From assembly GCF_014645835.1 (NCBI RefSeq), contig NZ_BMMM01000008.1, positions 1 to 64,000 on the forward strand: 64,000 nucleotides of DNA, read 5' to 3'. The notes beneath the pieces were generated by a model. The model had not been told where the DNA came from. It was given only the letters and a program-made list of their open reading frames with translations, and searched no databases. The stretch's first letter is position 1. Every line of letters starts with the position of its first letter. This DNA is from Streptomyces albiflavescens. GTDB lineage: Bacteria > Actinomycetota > Actinomycetes > Streptomycetales > Streptomycetaceae. The position numbers were made by a program, and so were the translations under genes. Shown in pieces: positions 47,725 to 55,268 of this stretch.

Positions 47725-48506
47725 CCACGGCCGAGTTGCTCGCCGAGGGTGAGCTGAAGGTGCGCGGGCGGATCCGTGAGGCGTCGAACGCGGTGCTCTA
47801 CTGCTCCGTGTCGTACGAGGGCCGGGAAGCGTTCTGCGTCTACAAGCCGGTCGCCGGGGAGCGGCCGCTGTGGGACTTCCCGGACGGCACGCTGGCGCAG
47901 CGCGAGGTCGCCGCGTACGAGGTGTCCGAGGCGACCGGGTGGGGGCTCGTGCCGCCCACCGTGCTGCGCGACGGGCCGTACGGGGAGGGCATGTGCCAGC
48001 TGTGGATCGAGGCTTCCCCGGAGGCCGAGCTGCTCGCCCTGGTGGACCGTGAGGAGCCCGAGGAGGGCTGGAAGGCGATCGGCTTCGCCGAGGTCGGTGA
48101 GGGGCAGACGGCGCTCCTGGTGCACGCCGACGATGTGCGGCTGCGGCGGCTCGCCGTGCTCGATGCCGTGATCAACAACGCCGATCGCAAGGGTGGGCAT
48201 CTGCTGCCCGCCGGTGAGGGCCGGCTGTACGGGATCGACCACGGGGTCACCTTCAACGCCGAGAACAAGCTGCGGACGCTGCTGTGGGGGTGGGCGGGGG
48301 AGGCGCTGACAGCGGAGGCGGTGTCCGCGCTCGCGTCCCTGCGGGACGGCTTGGCGCCGGGCGGACCGCTGTCCACTCGGCTGGCCGAACTCATCACCGT
48401 CGCCGAGATCGATGCCACACGCGCGCGCGTCTCGGCGATGCTCGCCTCCGGCAAGCACCCGGAGCCGAGCGGCGAGTGGCCTGCGATTCCGTGGCCGCCG
48501 GTGTGA
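47688..48506 (+). CDS. SCO1664 family protein (PI3/4-kinase-like fold)
   Basis: A 272-residue protein of the SCO1664 family (TIGR03843 as I recall), distantly related to phosphatidylinositol kinase-like and HipA-like folds. Kinase-like features include FCVYKPVAGERPLWDFPDGTLAQREVAAYEV near 49 (Lys as possible ATP ligand), LDAVINNADRKGGHLLP near 162 and YGIDHGVTFNAENKLRTLLWGW near 183, which contain catalytic-loop-like N-x-x-D-R-K-x-x-H and metal-binding Asp patterns. ATG 47688 follows GGAAGGA inside the DUF3090 gene. The phosphorylated substrate is unknown. The conserved pairing with a phosphatase and a zinc-knuckle protein suggests a phosphorylation/dephosphorylation module. Confidence 0.9.
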   Translation: MSAPERIPPRSVTTAELLAEGELKVRGRIREASNAVLYCSVSYEGREAFCVYKPVAGERPLWDFPDGTLAQREVAAYEVSEATGWGLVPPTVLRDGPYGEGMCQLWIEASPEAELLALVDREEPEEGWKAIGFAEVGEGQTALLVHADDVRLRRLAVLDAVINNADRKGGHLLPAGEGRLYGIDHGVTFNAENKLRTLLWGWAGEALTAEAVSALASLRDGLAPGGPLSTRLAELITVAEIDATRARVSAMLASGKHPEPSGEWPAIPWPPV

Positions 48507-48812
48507 GGTGACCCACCCCGGGTGGGGAGTGCCGTCGGGGCAGGTGCGCGGCTCGGCGCCTACGGGGTGCCGCTCTCTTCGGGATGGGCGCCGCCCCAGC
48601 GGCACGATGGACCGCAGCCGGCAGGGCGCCGTGGCCAGGGGCGCACGGAACCGCGCGACCAGCCGGCGCGGCCCCGCAGTCGTCGAAGTACCGAATCCCC
48701 CGAGATCCAGGGGCCCAACAGCACACTGCCCGGTGTCGCGCAAGAGTGCCCTCTCGGCCATCACGTGCTGGCCGGTTCGTATACGGAAGTTCCGTCCGGT
48801 TAGGCTCATGAC
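48507..48812. promoter_or_regulatory. mshC upstream region with leaderless -10
   Basis: This 306-bp gap contains the short palindrome ccaccccgggtgg just after the SCO1664-family stop and, at 48801-48806, TAGGCT ending 6 nt before the mshC ATG with no ribosome site. This fits a leaderless mshC transcript. I see no gene in it; internal ORFs lack family features. Confidence 0.55.
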
Positions 48813-50042
48813 ATGCATGCCTGGCCCGCTTCTGAGGTCCCCGCCCTGCCTGGTGAGGGCCGCGACCTCCGGATCCACGACACCGCGACCGGTGGGCTCG
48901 TCACCCTCGACCCCGGTCCCGTCGCCCGTATCTACGTGTGCGGCATCACGCCGTACGACGCGACCCACATGGGTCACGCGGCGACCTATAACGCGTTCGA
49001 CCTCGTTCAGCGCGTGTGGCTCGACACCAAGCGGCAGGTTCACTACGTCCAGAACGTGACCGACGTAGACGATCCGCTCCTGGAGCGAGCAGAGCGCGAC
49101 GGCGTCGACTGGGTGGGACTCGCCGAGAAGGAGACCGCCCTCTTCCGTGAGGACATGACCGCTCTGCGGATGCTGCCGCCGCGGCACTACATCGGCGCCG
49201 TCGAGGCGATACCCGGCATCGTGCCGCTCGTCGAGCGGCTGCGGGACGTGGGAGCGGCGTACGAGCTCGAAGGAGATGTGTACTTCTCCGTCGAGTCCGA
49301 CCCGCACTTCGGTCAGGTCTCCCACCTGGACGCCGCCGCGATGCGCCTGCTGTCCGCCGAGCGCGGGGGTGACCCGGACCGTCCGGGCAAGAAGAACCCG
49401 CTCGACCCGATGCTCTGGATGGCGGCCCGCGAGGGCGAGCCGAGCTGGGACGGCGGCTCACTGGGCCGTGGCCGGCCCGGCTGGCACATCGAGTGCGTCG
49501 CCATCGCCCTCGACCACCTCGGAATGGGCTTCGACGTCCAGGGCGGCGGCTCGGACCTCGCCTTCCCGCATCACGAGATGGGCGCGTCCCACGCCCAGGT
49601 GCTGACCGGCGAGTTCCCGATGGCCAAGGCCTATGTGCACGCCGGCATGGTTGCCCTCGACGGCGAGAAGATGTCGAAGTCCAAGGGCAACCTGGTCTTC
49701 GTCTCCAAGCTCCGGCGCGACGGCGTCGACCCGGCCGCCATACGGCTCGCGCTGCTCGCGCACCACTACCGGGCCGACTGGGAATGGACGGACTCCGTCC
49801 TCGAAGAGGCGGTCGCGCGTCTGGAGAACTGGCGCGCCGCGGTGTCGCGGCCCGACGGCCCGTCCGCCGACGCGCTTGTCGAGGAGATCCGCGACGCCCT
49901 GGCGAACGACCTGGACGCGCCGGCGGCGCTCCTCGCGGTCGACCGCTGGGCCGCGCTCCAGCACGAGCGGGGCGGCACGGACGAGGGCGCCCCCGGCGTC
50001 GTGTCGCGCGCCGTGGACGCCCTCCTCGGAGTGGCTCTCTAA
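48813..50042 (+). CDS. mshC: L-cysteine:GlcN-Ins ligase of mycothiol biosynthesis
   Basis: A 409-residue paralogue of cysteinyl-tRNA synthetase that joins cysteine to glucosaminyl-inositol using ATP, the third stage of mycothiol synthesis. The HIGH-like motif is ATHMGHAATYNAFD near 50 (TxMGHA), preceded by YVCGITPYD whose Cys binds the catalytic zinc. HIECVAIALDHLG near 228 and FPHHEMGASHAQ near 250 supply the other zinc ligands, and KMSKSKGN is at about 286-293. The C-terminal tRNA-binding domain of CysRS is shortened, typical of MshC. The leaderless-type promoter is immediately upstream. The gene order with parJ, phosphatase, DUF3090 and SCO1664-family genes is a conserved actinobacterial block. 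Confidence 0.94.
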   Translation: MHAWPASEVPALPGEGRDLRIHDTATGGLVTLDPGPVARIYVCGITPYDATHMGHAATYNAFDLVQRVWLDTKRQVHYVQNVTDVDDPLLERAERDGVDWVGLAEKETALFREDMTALRMLPPRHYIGAVEAIPGIVPLVERLRDVGAAYELEGDVYFSVESDPHFGQVSHLDAAAMRLLSAERGGDPDRPGKKNPLDPMLWMAAREGEPSWDGGSLGRGRPGWHIECVAIALDHLGMGFDVQGGGSDLAFPHHEMGASHAQVLTGEFPMAKAYVHAGMVALDGEKMSKSKGNLVFVSKLRRDGVDPAAIRLALLAHHYRADWEWTDSVLEEAVARLENWRAAVSRPDGPSADALVEEIRDALANDLDAPAALLAVDRWAALQHERGGTDEGAPGVVSRAVDALLGVAL

Positions 50043-50074
50043 CAACCGCAGCGGCACGACCGACAGCAACGGCC

Positions 50075-50108
50075 GGGCGCCGGGCGGGTTCTCACCCGTC
50101 CGGCGCCC
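50075..50108. terminator. Terminator between mshC and the Gln-rich gene
   Basis: gggcgccgggcgggt (50075-50089) pairs with acccgtccggcgccc (50094-50108), one mismatch, 4-nt loop, followed by TTT. Confidence 0.85.
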
Positions 50109-50131
50109 TTTGTGCGGGGAGATCTCCGCCG

Positions 50132-50725
50132 CTACTTGTTCACGATGACGGCCTGGATGGCGCCGCTGGTGGAGTCGTAGATCCCGATGACCTGCTGCCC
50201 GTAGGCGAAGGCTTCCTGGACCTCGTCATGCGTCACCTGGTTGGGGTTGACCAGCCCGTGCCACACGTTGTTGATGAGCAGGTAGAGAATCGACGGCTGG
50301 CCAGGGAGCGGTGTGACGACGTCCCAGAAGCGCGTGGCCACGCCACTCGCCAGCGTCGCGCTCTCGACGGCGCTCGGCAGGACCAGCGGCTGGCCCAGCT
50401 GCTGTTGCTGCTGCCCGCCGAGCTGCTGGAGCAGTTGCTGGAAGGGCTGCTGCTGACCGAGCTGCTGGAGCTGCTGCTGCAGGTGCGGCGGAATCTGCTG
50501 CGGGTTCTGTTGCGACGGAATCTGCTGCTGGCCGATGCTCTGCTGCCCGAACGGCTGCTGCATCTGCGGCCCGAACGGCTGCTGCATCTGCGGCCCGAAC
50601 GGCTGCTGCTGGCCGATGCCCTGCTGCTGCCCGAACTGCTGCGGAGGTGCCGTGGTCGGGCCCTGCTGGCCCATGTACTGTCCTTGCTGCTGTCCCAGTT
50701 GGCTCATCTGCGGGGTGGTGCTCAT
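50132..50725 (-). CDS. Gln/Pro-rich prion-like protein sharing a C-terminal module with the adjacent protease
   Basis: A 197-residue protein. Residues 1-113 are low complexity, dominated by Gln with Pro, Gly, Phe and Met (for example QQPFGPQMQQPFG), partly encoded by a 24-bp DNA tandem repeat (three copies, 50546-50617). Residues 114-197 form a compact domain. Its last 55 residues (ILYLLINNVWHGLVNPN, then VQEAFAYGQQVIGIYDST, ending AVIVNK) align with the last 50 residues of the S8 protease upstream: W-x2-L-x-N-P, V-x2-AFA, then a hydrophobic strand pair. No signal peptide. GGGAAGGTGG precedes ATG 50725. It lies 87 bp downstream of the protease gene on the same strand. Function unknown. Confidence 0.8.
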   Translation of the reverse strand: MSTTPQMSQLGQQQGQYMGQQGPTTAPPQQFGQQQGIGQQQPFGPQMQQPFGPQMQQPFGQQSIGQQQIPSQQNPQQIPPHLQQQLQQLGQQQPFQQLLQQLGGQQQQQLGQPLVLPSAVESATLASGVATRFWDVVTPLPGQPSILYLLINNVWHGLVNPNQVTHDEVQEAFAYGQQVIGIYDSTSGAIQAVIVNK

Positions 50726-50812
50726 GCGGGTGCCACCTTCCCTCATTGGTTGAGCATTGGTTGGGTTCCGTCGGCTCGTGACGGCCGGCTCGTGACGGCC
50801 GGCCCGTGATGG

Positions 50813-52573
50813 TCAGCCCGTGACCACCAGGCCGACGATCTCGTCGTCCGAGAACCAGACACGTACGTCGGGCCGTCCCCCCGCGAACGCGGTGTGCACC
50901 GCCTGGCGGATCTCGGGGGACGGGTTGTTGAGGTTGCGCCAGGCGCCGGACACGTACAGCCGGAGCCTGGGCGGGAGTTCACGCGGATACGGCAGCAGTT
51001 CGTCCCAGTACCGTTCGGCCTGGCCCGAACCGACCGCCTCAGGCAGCAGACGGGTGACCGCCGCCTTGATGTCCGGCCGGTTGCCGATCCGCTGGGATGC
51101 GGGTCGGCCCGGCGCGTCCTGCTGCGGGGAGCCCGTGGCCCGCAGCACCGCGCGGGCACGCTCCGGGGACATCGGCTCCTGGCCCGCCGCCTTGAGCATG
51201 CCTTGCAGCGCGGCCAGGGCGCCGACCACCACCGGGGAGGCGGAGGAGGTCCCGGAGAACGTGTCCGTGTACCAGCCGATCTCCTCGGCACCGCCCTGCA
51301 GATCGCCGGGCCGGTCCCAGAAGCCGCCGGTGGTCGTGACCTCGCGTCCCCAGCCCTGCGCGTCCACGCGTGCCCCGTAGTTGGAGAACGCGAGCCGTGA
51401 GCGGTCCGGGCCGTGGTCGCGGCCGTGTGTGCCGGGCGGCGGTGCGCCCGCGCCGACCAGGACCGCGCCGGAGGACTGGTTGGAGGGGTTGAAGGGGTTG
51501 CGCCACCACTCAGGGAACTCGGCGGGGCGGCGCTCGTACACCGCGTCGTCCAGCGACTCGGCGCCGTTGCCGGCGGCCGCCACGACGAGGACGCCCTTGG
51601 CGGTCGCGTACCGGATGGCCGCGAAGTTGTCCGGCCACCACTCGATCGCTATGTAGCCCTGCTGGTCGTCGCGCTGTTCGAAGTCGAACCGCGGCCCCGG
51701 GGCGTGCAGTTCGATCAGGAGGATGTCGCCGGGTCCGAGCCGGTCGGCCGCCGCGTGGATCGCGGCCGCCGTGCCGATGCTCTGGAAGGAGGCGGCCGCG
51801 GTCACGGCGTCCGGCACGATGCCGGTGATGCCGTACTCGTTGCGGTCCCCGCCGATCACCCCGATGACAGCGGTGCCGTGGTTGCGCCAGGCGAGGTCCG
51901 TCAGCGGGGTGCCGACGACGACGCCGGCGAGCTTCGCGGCCAGGTCCTCGTGCCCGAGCTGCCAGGCGCCCTCCACGTCGATCACCGTGACGCCCTGGCC
52001 CGTACCGCCCGGCCGCTGCCAGGCCCAGTAGGCGTCGATGCCCTCGGGCGCCGGGCGCAGATAGCCCTGGCGGCTGGTGAAGTCGGGGGTGACGGGTGCC
52101 CCTTCCTTCACCCGCCGGTTGTCGTCCGCGCTCTCCTCGGTCCACCCGACCGACCCCACCGAGGCGGGAACGGCGCCGGGCTTCACGTACGCCGTGTCGA
52201 TCTCCGGCAGCGCGGCGATCCGGGAGCGCAGTTCCTGGGCGCGGCTCTCGACGCCGCGCACCCGGTAGAAGAGCGCGAGGTCGGGCCCGGTCTCGGTGCC
52301 CGCCGCCGCGGACTGCTGCTGCGACTGCTGGAGTCGCTCCTCGCTGCCGAACAGCGGTTCCAGGGTGAGCTGTTCGTCGCTGAGGAACATGTTGAGGGCC
52401 GATACGTCGGCGCCCACCGCCGAGCGGACGCCCTCGGACCGGGCGCGGAGCCGGGCCTCGGGGCGTGCGACGACGATCAGCTCCTGCTCGGCTCCTCGGT
52501 AGGTGAATCCCGCTCCGTCGGGCCCCGGCCCGGACGTTCCCGGGCCCTGCGCCGGCTGTACCTGGTCGGTCAT
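50813..52573 (-). CDS. Subtilisin-like (S8) serine protease without signal peptide
   Basis: A 586-residue serine protease. The triad is complete: Asp199 in VTVIDVEGAWQ, His232 in RNHGTAVIGVIGG, Ser443 in SGTSSASPVV, and oxyanion Asn336 in VAAAGNGAES. An N-terminal domain (about 25-150) with VVARPEARLRARSEGVRS and Gln/Ser patch QQSQQQS may be a propeptide or substrate-binding domain. No export signal is present at ATG 52573. The C-terminal about 50 residues (LRLYVSGAWRNLNNPSPE, then AVHTAFAGGRPDVRVWFSDD) resemble the C terminus of the adjacent Gln-rich protein, so the two proteins share a module. That arrangement suggests a protease with a dedicated partner or substrate. It is divergent from the SMP-30 gene. 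Confidence 0.88.
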   Translation of the reverse strand: MTDQVQPAQGPGTSGPGPDGAGFTYRGAEQELIVVARPEARLRARSEGVRSAVGADVSALNMFLSDEQLTLEPLFGSEERLQQSQQQSAAAGTETGPDLALFYRVRGVESRAQELRSRIAALPEIDTAYVKPGAVPASVGSVGWTEESADDNRRVKEGAPVTPDFTSRQGYLRPAPEGIDAYWAWQRPGGTGQGVTVIDVEGAWQLGHEDLAAKLAGVVVGTPLTDLAWRNHGTAVIGVIGGDRNEYGITGIVPDAVTAAASFQSIGTAAAIHAAADRLGPGDILLIELHAPGPRFDFEQRDDQQGYIAIEWWPDNFAAIRYATAKGVLVVAAAGNGAESLDDAVYERRPAEFPEWWRNPFNPSNQSSGAVLVGAGAPPPGTHGRDHGPDRSRLAFSNYGARVDAQGWGREVTTTGGFWDRPGDLQGGAEEIGWYTDTFSGTSSASPVVVGALAALQGMLKAAGQEPMSPERARAVLRATGSPQQDAPGRPASQRIGNRPDIKAAVTRLLPEAVGSGQAERYWDELLPYPRELPPRLRLYVSGAWRNLNNPSPEIRQAVHTAFAGGRPDVRVWFSDDEIVGLVVTG

Positions 52574-52950
52574 CGCGTACCGCTCCCTTCGGTCCATACG
52601 GGTGCCGGTCCATGCGTGTGCTCTGCCGTGCCTGTCTCCTGCCGTGCCCTGTCCACTGCCGTGCCTCGAGTCCTTGCGGTGCTCTGTCGCGGGACGACGC
52701 GGTGCCATGTCCCGTCTCCGGGCCGCGCCTTCGGGGCACAACCTGGCACGCCCACGGCGACTCGTCCACCCCGTCTTCGCCAACTTGGTTTGAAAACAAG
52801 TTGAATGGGGAACCCTGTGCAATCCGTCTTGAAACAGATGTCACGCCGCAATCCGGCCAAAGGCTGCGGAGGCGTATGTCATGTGATGGGGTGGCAGCGG
52901 CTGTTGACCCCTTGGCCGGCCCGCGCCGGCCCTCTGCGGAAGGACGCTCC
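52574..52950. promoter_or_regulatory. Divergent promoter region, S8 protease / SMP-30 protein
   Basis: This 377-bp region has two parts. From about 52618 to 52690 are short GC repeats (three copies of ctgccgtgcc at about 16-18 bp spacing). From about 52780 the sequence turns AT-richer, with the inverted repeat AACTTG-N9-CAAGTT (52782-52802) and a related ttgaaacagatgt about 30 bp further on. These are candidate regulatory sites. No further gene is seen. Confidence 0.5.
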
Positions 52951-53886
52951 ATGCACCGTTCCTTCGCACGTCGAAGACTGCTCACCGCGACCGCCGCGCT
53001 CGGAGGAGCGGCGCTGCTGGGCAGTACCGCCCACGCGGCCGAACAACGTCGGCCCACCCAATTCCCCTTGCCCGATGGCTTCCAGCCCGAGGGCATCACC
53101 ATCGGCGCCGCCCCGTTCGCGTACTTCGGGTCGCTCGCCAACGGCGACATCTACCGCGCGAGTCTGAACACCGGGCGCGGCGGCATCATCAGTAAGGGCC
53201 TCGGGGCCCAACACCCCACCGTGGGCCTCAAGATCGGCCGCGACGGCAGGCTCTTCCTGGCCGGCGGTGTCAGCGGCGAGCTGCGTACCGTCGACGCCCG
53301 CAGCGGCGAGATCGAGAAGGTGTACGCCGTCGGGGGCACCTTCGTGAACGACGTGATCCTCACACCGGACGCCGCCTGGTTCACCGACTCCTACCAGGCG
53401 CGGCTCTACCGGCTCGCGCTCGGCAGGCACGGTGAGCCCGAGGCTGTCACGACCGTGCCGCTCAGCGGCGACTGGGAGCAGGGCCCGGACTTCACCGCCA
53501 ATGGCATCGAGCGCACGCCCGACGGCCGCGCGCTGCTCGTGGTGAACACGGTCGCGGGCGGCGGCGGACTCATGCGGGTCGACCCGCGTACGGGGGCGGC
53601 CACCGCCGTGGACCTGGGAGCGTCCCAACTCCCCAACGGAGACGGCCTGCTGCTCCTCGGCCGCACCCTCTATGCCGTTCAGCAGCAACAGAACCTGATC
53701 GACGTCTTCCGCCTGAACGCCTCCGGCACCAAGGGCACGGCGATCGCCCGGATCACCGACCCGCGCTTCAGGATCCCGACGACGGTCGCGGCCTGGGACG
53801 ACCGGCTGTATCTGCCGAACGCCCGCTTCGACACCGAGCCGACGCCCGACACGGAGTACGACGTGGTGGCGGTCGACCGGCTCTGA
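52951..53886 (+). CDS. Exported SMP-30/gluconolactonase/LRE-like beta-propeller protein
   Basis: A 311-residue secreted protein. The signal has a Tat-like start, MHRSFARRRLLTATAALGGA, and a cleavage zone STAHAA near 30. The mature part has repeated four-stranded blade patterns (GSLANGDIYRASLNTG, GRLFLAGGVSGELRTVDARSG, TAWFTDSYQARLYRLALG) typical of SMP-30/gluconolactonase or NHL-like propellers. Candidate metal ligands are Asp and Asn in FVNDVILTP, TANGIERTPDG and LPNGDGLLL. Related proteins hydrolyse lactones, but an extracellular binding role is also possible. CGGAAGGA precedes ATG 52951. Monocistronic, followed by a terminator. Confidence 0.85.
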   Translation: MHRSFARRRLLTATAALGGAALLGSTAHAAEQRRPTQFPLPDGFQPEGITIGAAPFAYFGSLANGDIYRASLNTGRGGIISKGLGAQHPTVGLKIGRDGRLFLAGGVSGELRTVDARSGEIEKVYAVGGTFVNDVILTPDAAWFTDSYQARLYRLALGRHGEPEAVTTVPLSGDWEQGPDFTANGIERTPDGRALLVVNTVAGGGGLMRVDPRTGAATAVDLGASQLPNGDGLLLLGRTLYAVQQQQNLIDVFRLNASGTKGTAIARITDPRFRIPTTVAAWDDRLYLPNARFDTEPTPDTEYDVVAVDRL

Positions 53887-53902
53887 TGGGCCTCCGATGA
53901 TT

Positions 53903-53935
53903 CAGGGGCGGTGCGCGTCGTGCGCACCGCCCCTG
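53903..53935. terminator. Bidirectional terminator between the SMP-30 gene and parJ
   Basis: caggggcggtgcgc (53903-53916) and gcgcaccgcccctg (53922-53935) form a perfect 14-bp stem with a 5-nt loop between convergent genes. Confidence 0.88.
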
Positions 53936-53940
53936 CTGGT

Positions 53941-54999
53941 TCAGTCCTCCGAGGAGTCCTCGGAGCCGCTCTCCCGGCCGTCCGCATCGGGTCCGGTGTC
54001 GGCCTCGGCGTCGGGTCCGGAGTCGGGCTCGGATCCGGCGTCCGTCTCCGGCCGCTGCGGCTTCGGCGGCCGGGTGCGGCCGCTGGGGCTGTCACGGAGG
54101 TACGAGGCGGTGTCGCCGCTCTCCATGGCATGGCCTCCGGCCCCGGCCGCCGGACCGCCGCCGTCCCGTCTGCGCAGATAGCGCTCGAACTCGCGGGCGA
54201 TCGCCTCGCCGGACGCCTCGGGCAGCTCGGCGGTGTCCCGGGCCTCCTCCAGCGTCTGCACATACTCGGCGACCTCGCTGTCCTCGGCGGCCAGCTGGTC
54301 GACGCCGAGCTGCCAGGCGCGCGCGTCCTCGGGCAGCTCGCCCAGCGGAATGCGCAGGTCGATGAGGTCCTCCAGGCGGTTGAGGAGGGCCAGCGTCGCC
54401 TTCGGGTTGGGCGGCTGCGAGACATAGTGCGGTACGGCCGCCCACAGGGACACGGCCGGTACGCCCGCGTGCGTGCACGCCTCCTGGAGGATGCCGACGA
54501 TGCCCGTGGGGCCCTCGTACTTGGTCTCCTCCAGGTCCATGGTGCGGGCCAGATCGGGATCGGAGGTGACCCCGCTGACCGGTACCGGACGTGTGTGCGG
54601 GGTGTCACCGAGCAGAGCGCCCAGGATCACCACCAGCTCGACACCCAGCTCGTGCGCGAAGCCCAGCAGCTCGTTGCAGAACGAGCGCCAGCGCATCGAC
54701 GGCTCGATACCGCGGACCAGCACCAGGTCGCGGGGCTTCTCGCCGCCGACCCGGACCACCGACAGCCGCGTGGTCGGCCAGGTGATCTTGCGTACACCGC
54801 CGTCCAGCCACACCGTGGGGCGATTCACCTGGAAGTCGTAGTAGTCCTCGGCGTCCAGCGCCGCGAACACCTCGCCCTTCCACTCCCTGTCCAGATGCGC
54901 GACCGCGGTGGAGGCGGCGTCGCCGGCGTCGTTCCAGCCTTCGAACGCGGCCACCATGACTGGGTCGATCAGCTCGGGAACCCCCTCCAGCTCGATCAC
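53941..54999 (-). CDS. parJ: PAC2 family protein, ParJ-like
   Basis: A 352-residue PAC2 (proteasome-assembly-chaperone-like) protein. The N-terminal domain begins VIELEGVPELIDPVMVAAFEGWNDAGDAAS and continues with the PAC2 pattern RDLVLVRGIEPSMRWRSFCNELL near 94 and TGIVGILQEACTHAGVPAVSLWAAVPHYV near 170. The last 60 residues are acidic and low complexity (PDSGPDAEADTGPDADG, ending SEDSSED). GTG 54999 follows AAGGAGG. In S. coelicolor the gene next to mshC, SCO1662, encodes the actinobacterial signature protein ParJ, which modulates ParA during sporulation septation; the symbol rests on this remembered synteny and on family. Its direct biochemical activity is unknown. Confidence 0.82.
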   Translation of the reverse strand: MIELEGVPELIDPVMVAAFEGWNDAGDAASTAVAHLDREWKGEVFAALDAEDYYDFQVNRPTVWLDGGVRKITWPTTRLSVVRVGGEKPRDLVLVRGIEPSMRWRSFCNELLGFAHELGVELVVILGALLGDTPHTRPVPVSGVTSDPDLARTMDLEETKYEGPTGIVGILQEACTHAGVPAVSLWAAVPHYVSQPPNPKATLALLNRLEDLIDLRIPLGELPEDARAWQLGVDQLAAEDSEVAEYVQTLEEARDTAELPEASGEAIAREFERYLRRRDGGGPAAGAGGHAMESGDTASYLRDSPSGRTRPPKPQRPETDAGSEPDSGPDAEADTGPDADGRESGSEDSSED

Positions 55000-55232
55000 C
55001 CAGCGCCTCCTTCCGACGTGCCCTCGCGTACGCCCCAACCTTACGGCGTTTCGAGGGGGCGTCCGCAGCCCCCATGCACAGGGGAGTGAACGGATCACTG
55101 CCCCGCCGAGGGCCTGGAAAACTCTTGATCGCCACCCTGGACCACCCCTCAGTCATCCGAGCTGTCCTTGGTCAACTTCACCGCGGACCCTGGACGTTGT
55201 CGTGAGGCCGCGCTATACGTCGGATGACCGCG

Positions 55233-55247
55233 AGAGGTCCGATGTTC
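55233..55247. promoter_or_regulatory. Possible FCD-regulator site upstream of the fuconate operon
   Basis: agaggTCCGATGTtc shares TCCGATGT with the perfect dyad agacaTCCGATGTct at 60880; the left half is diverged. It lies 21 bp upstream of the dehydratase ATG. Confidence 0.35.
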
Positions 55248-55268
55248 AGTGGGCGACAAGGGGCACGC

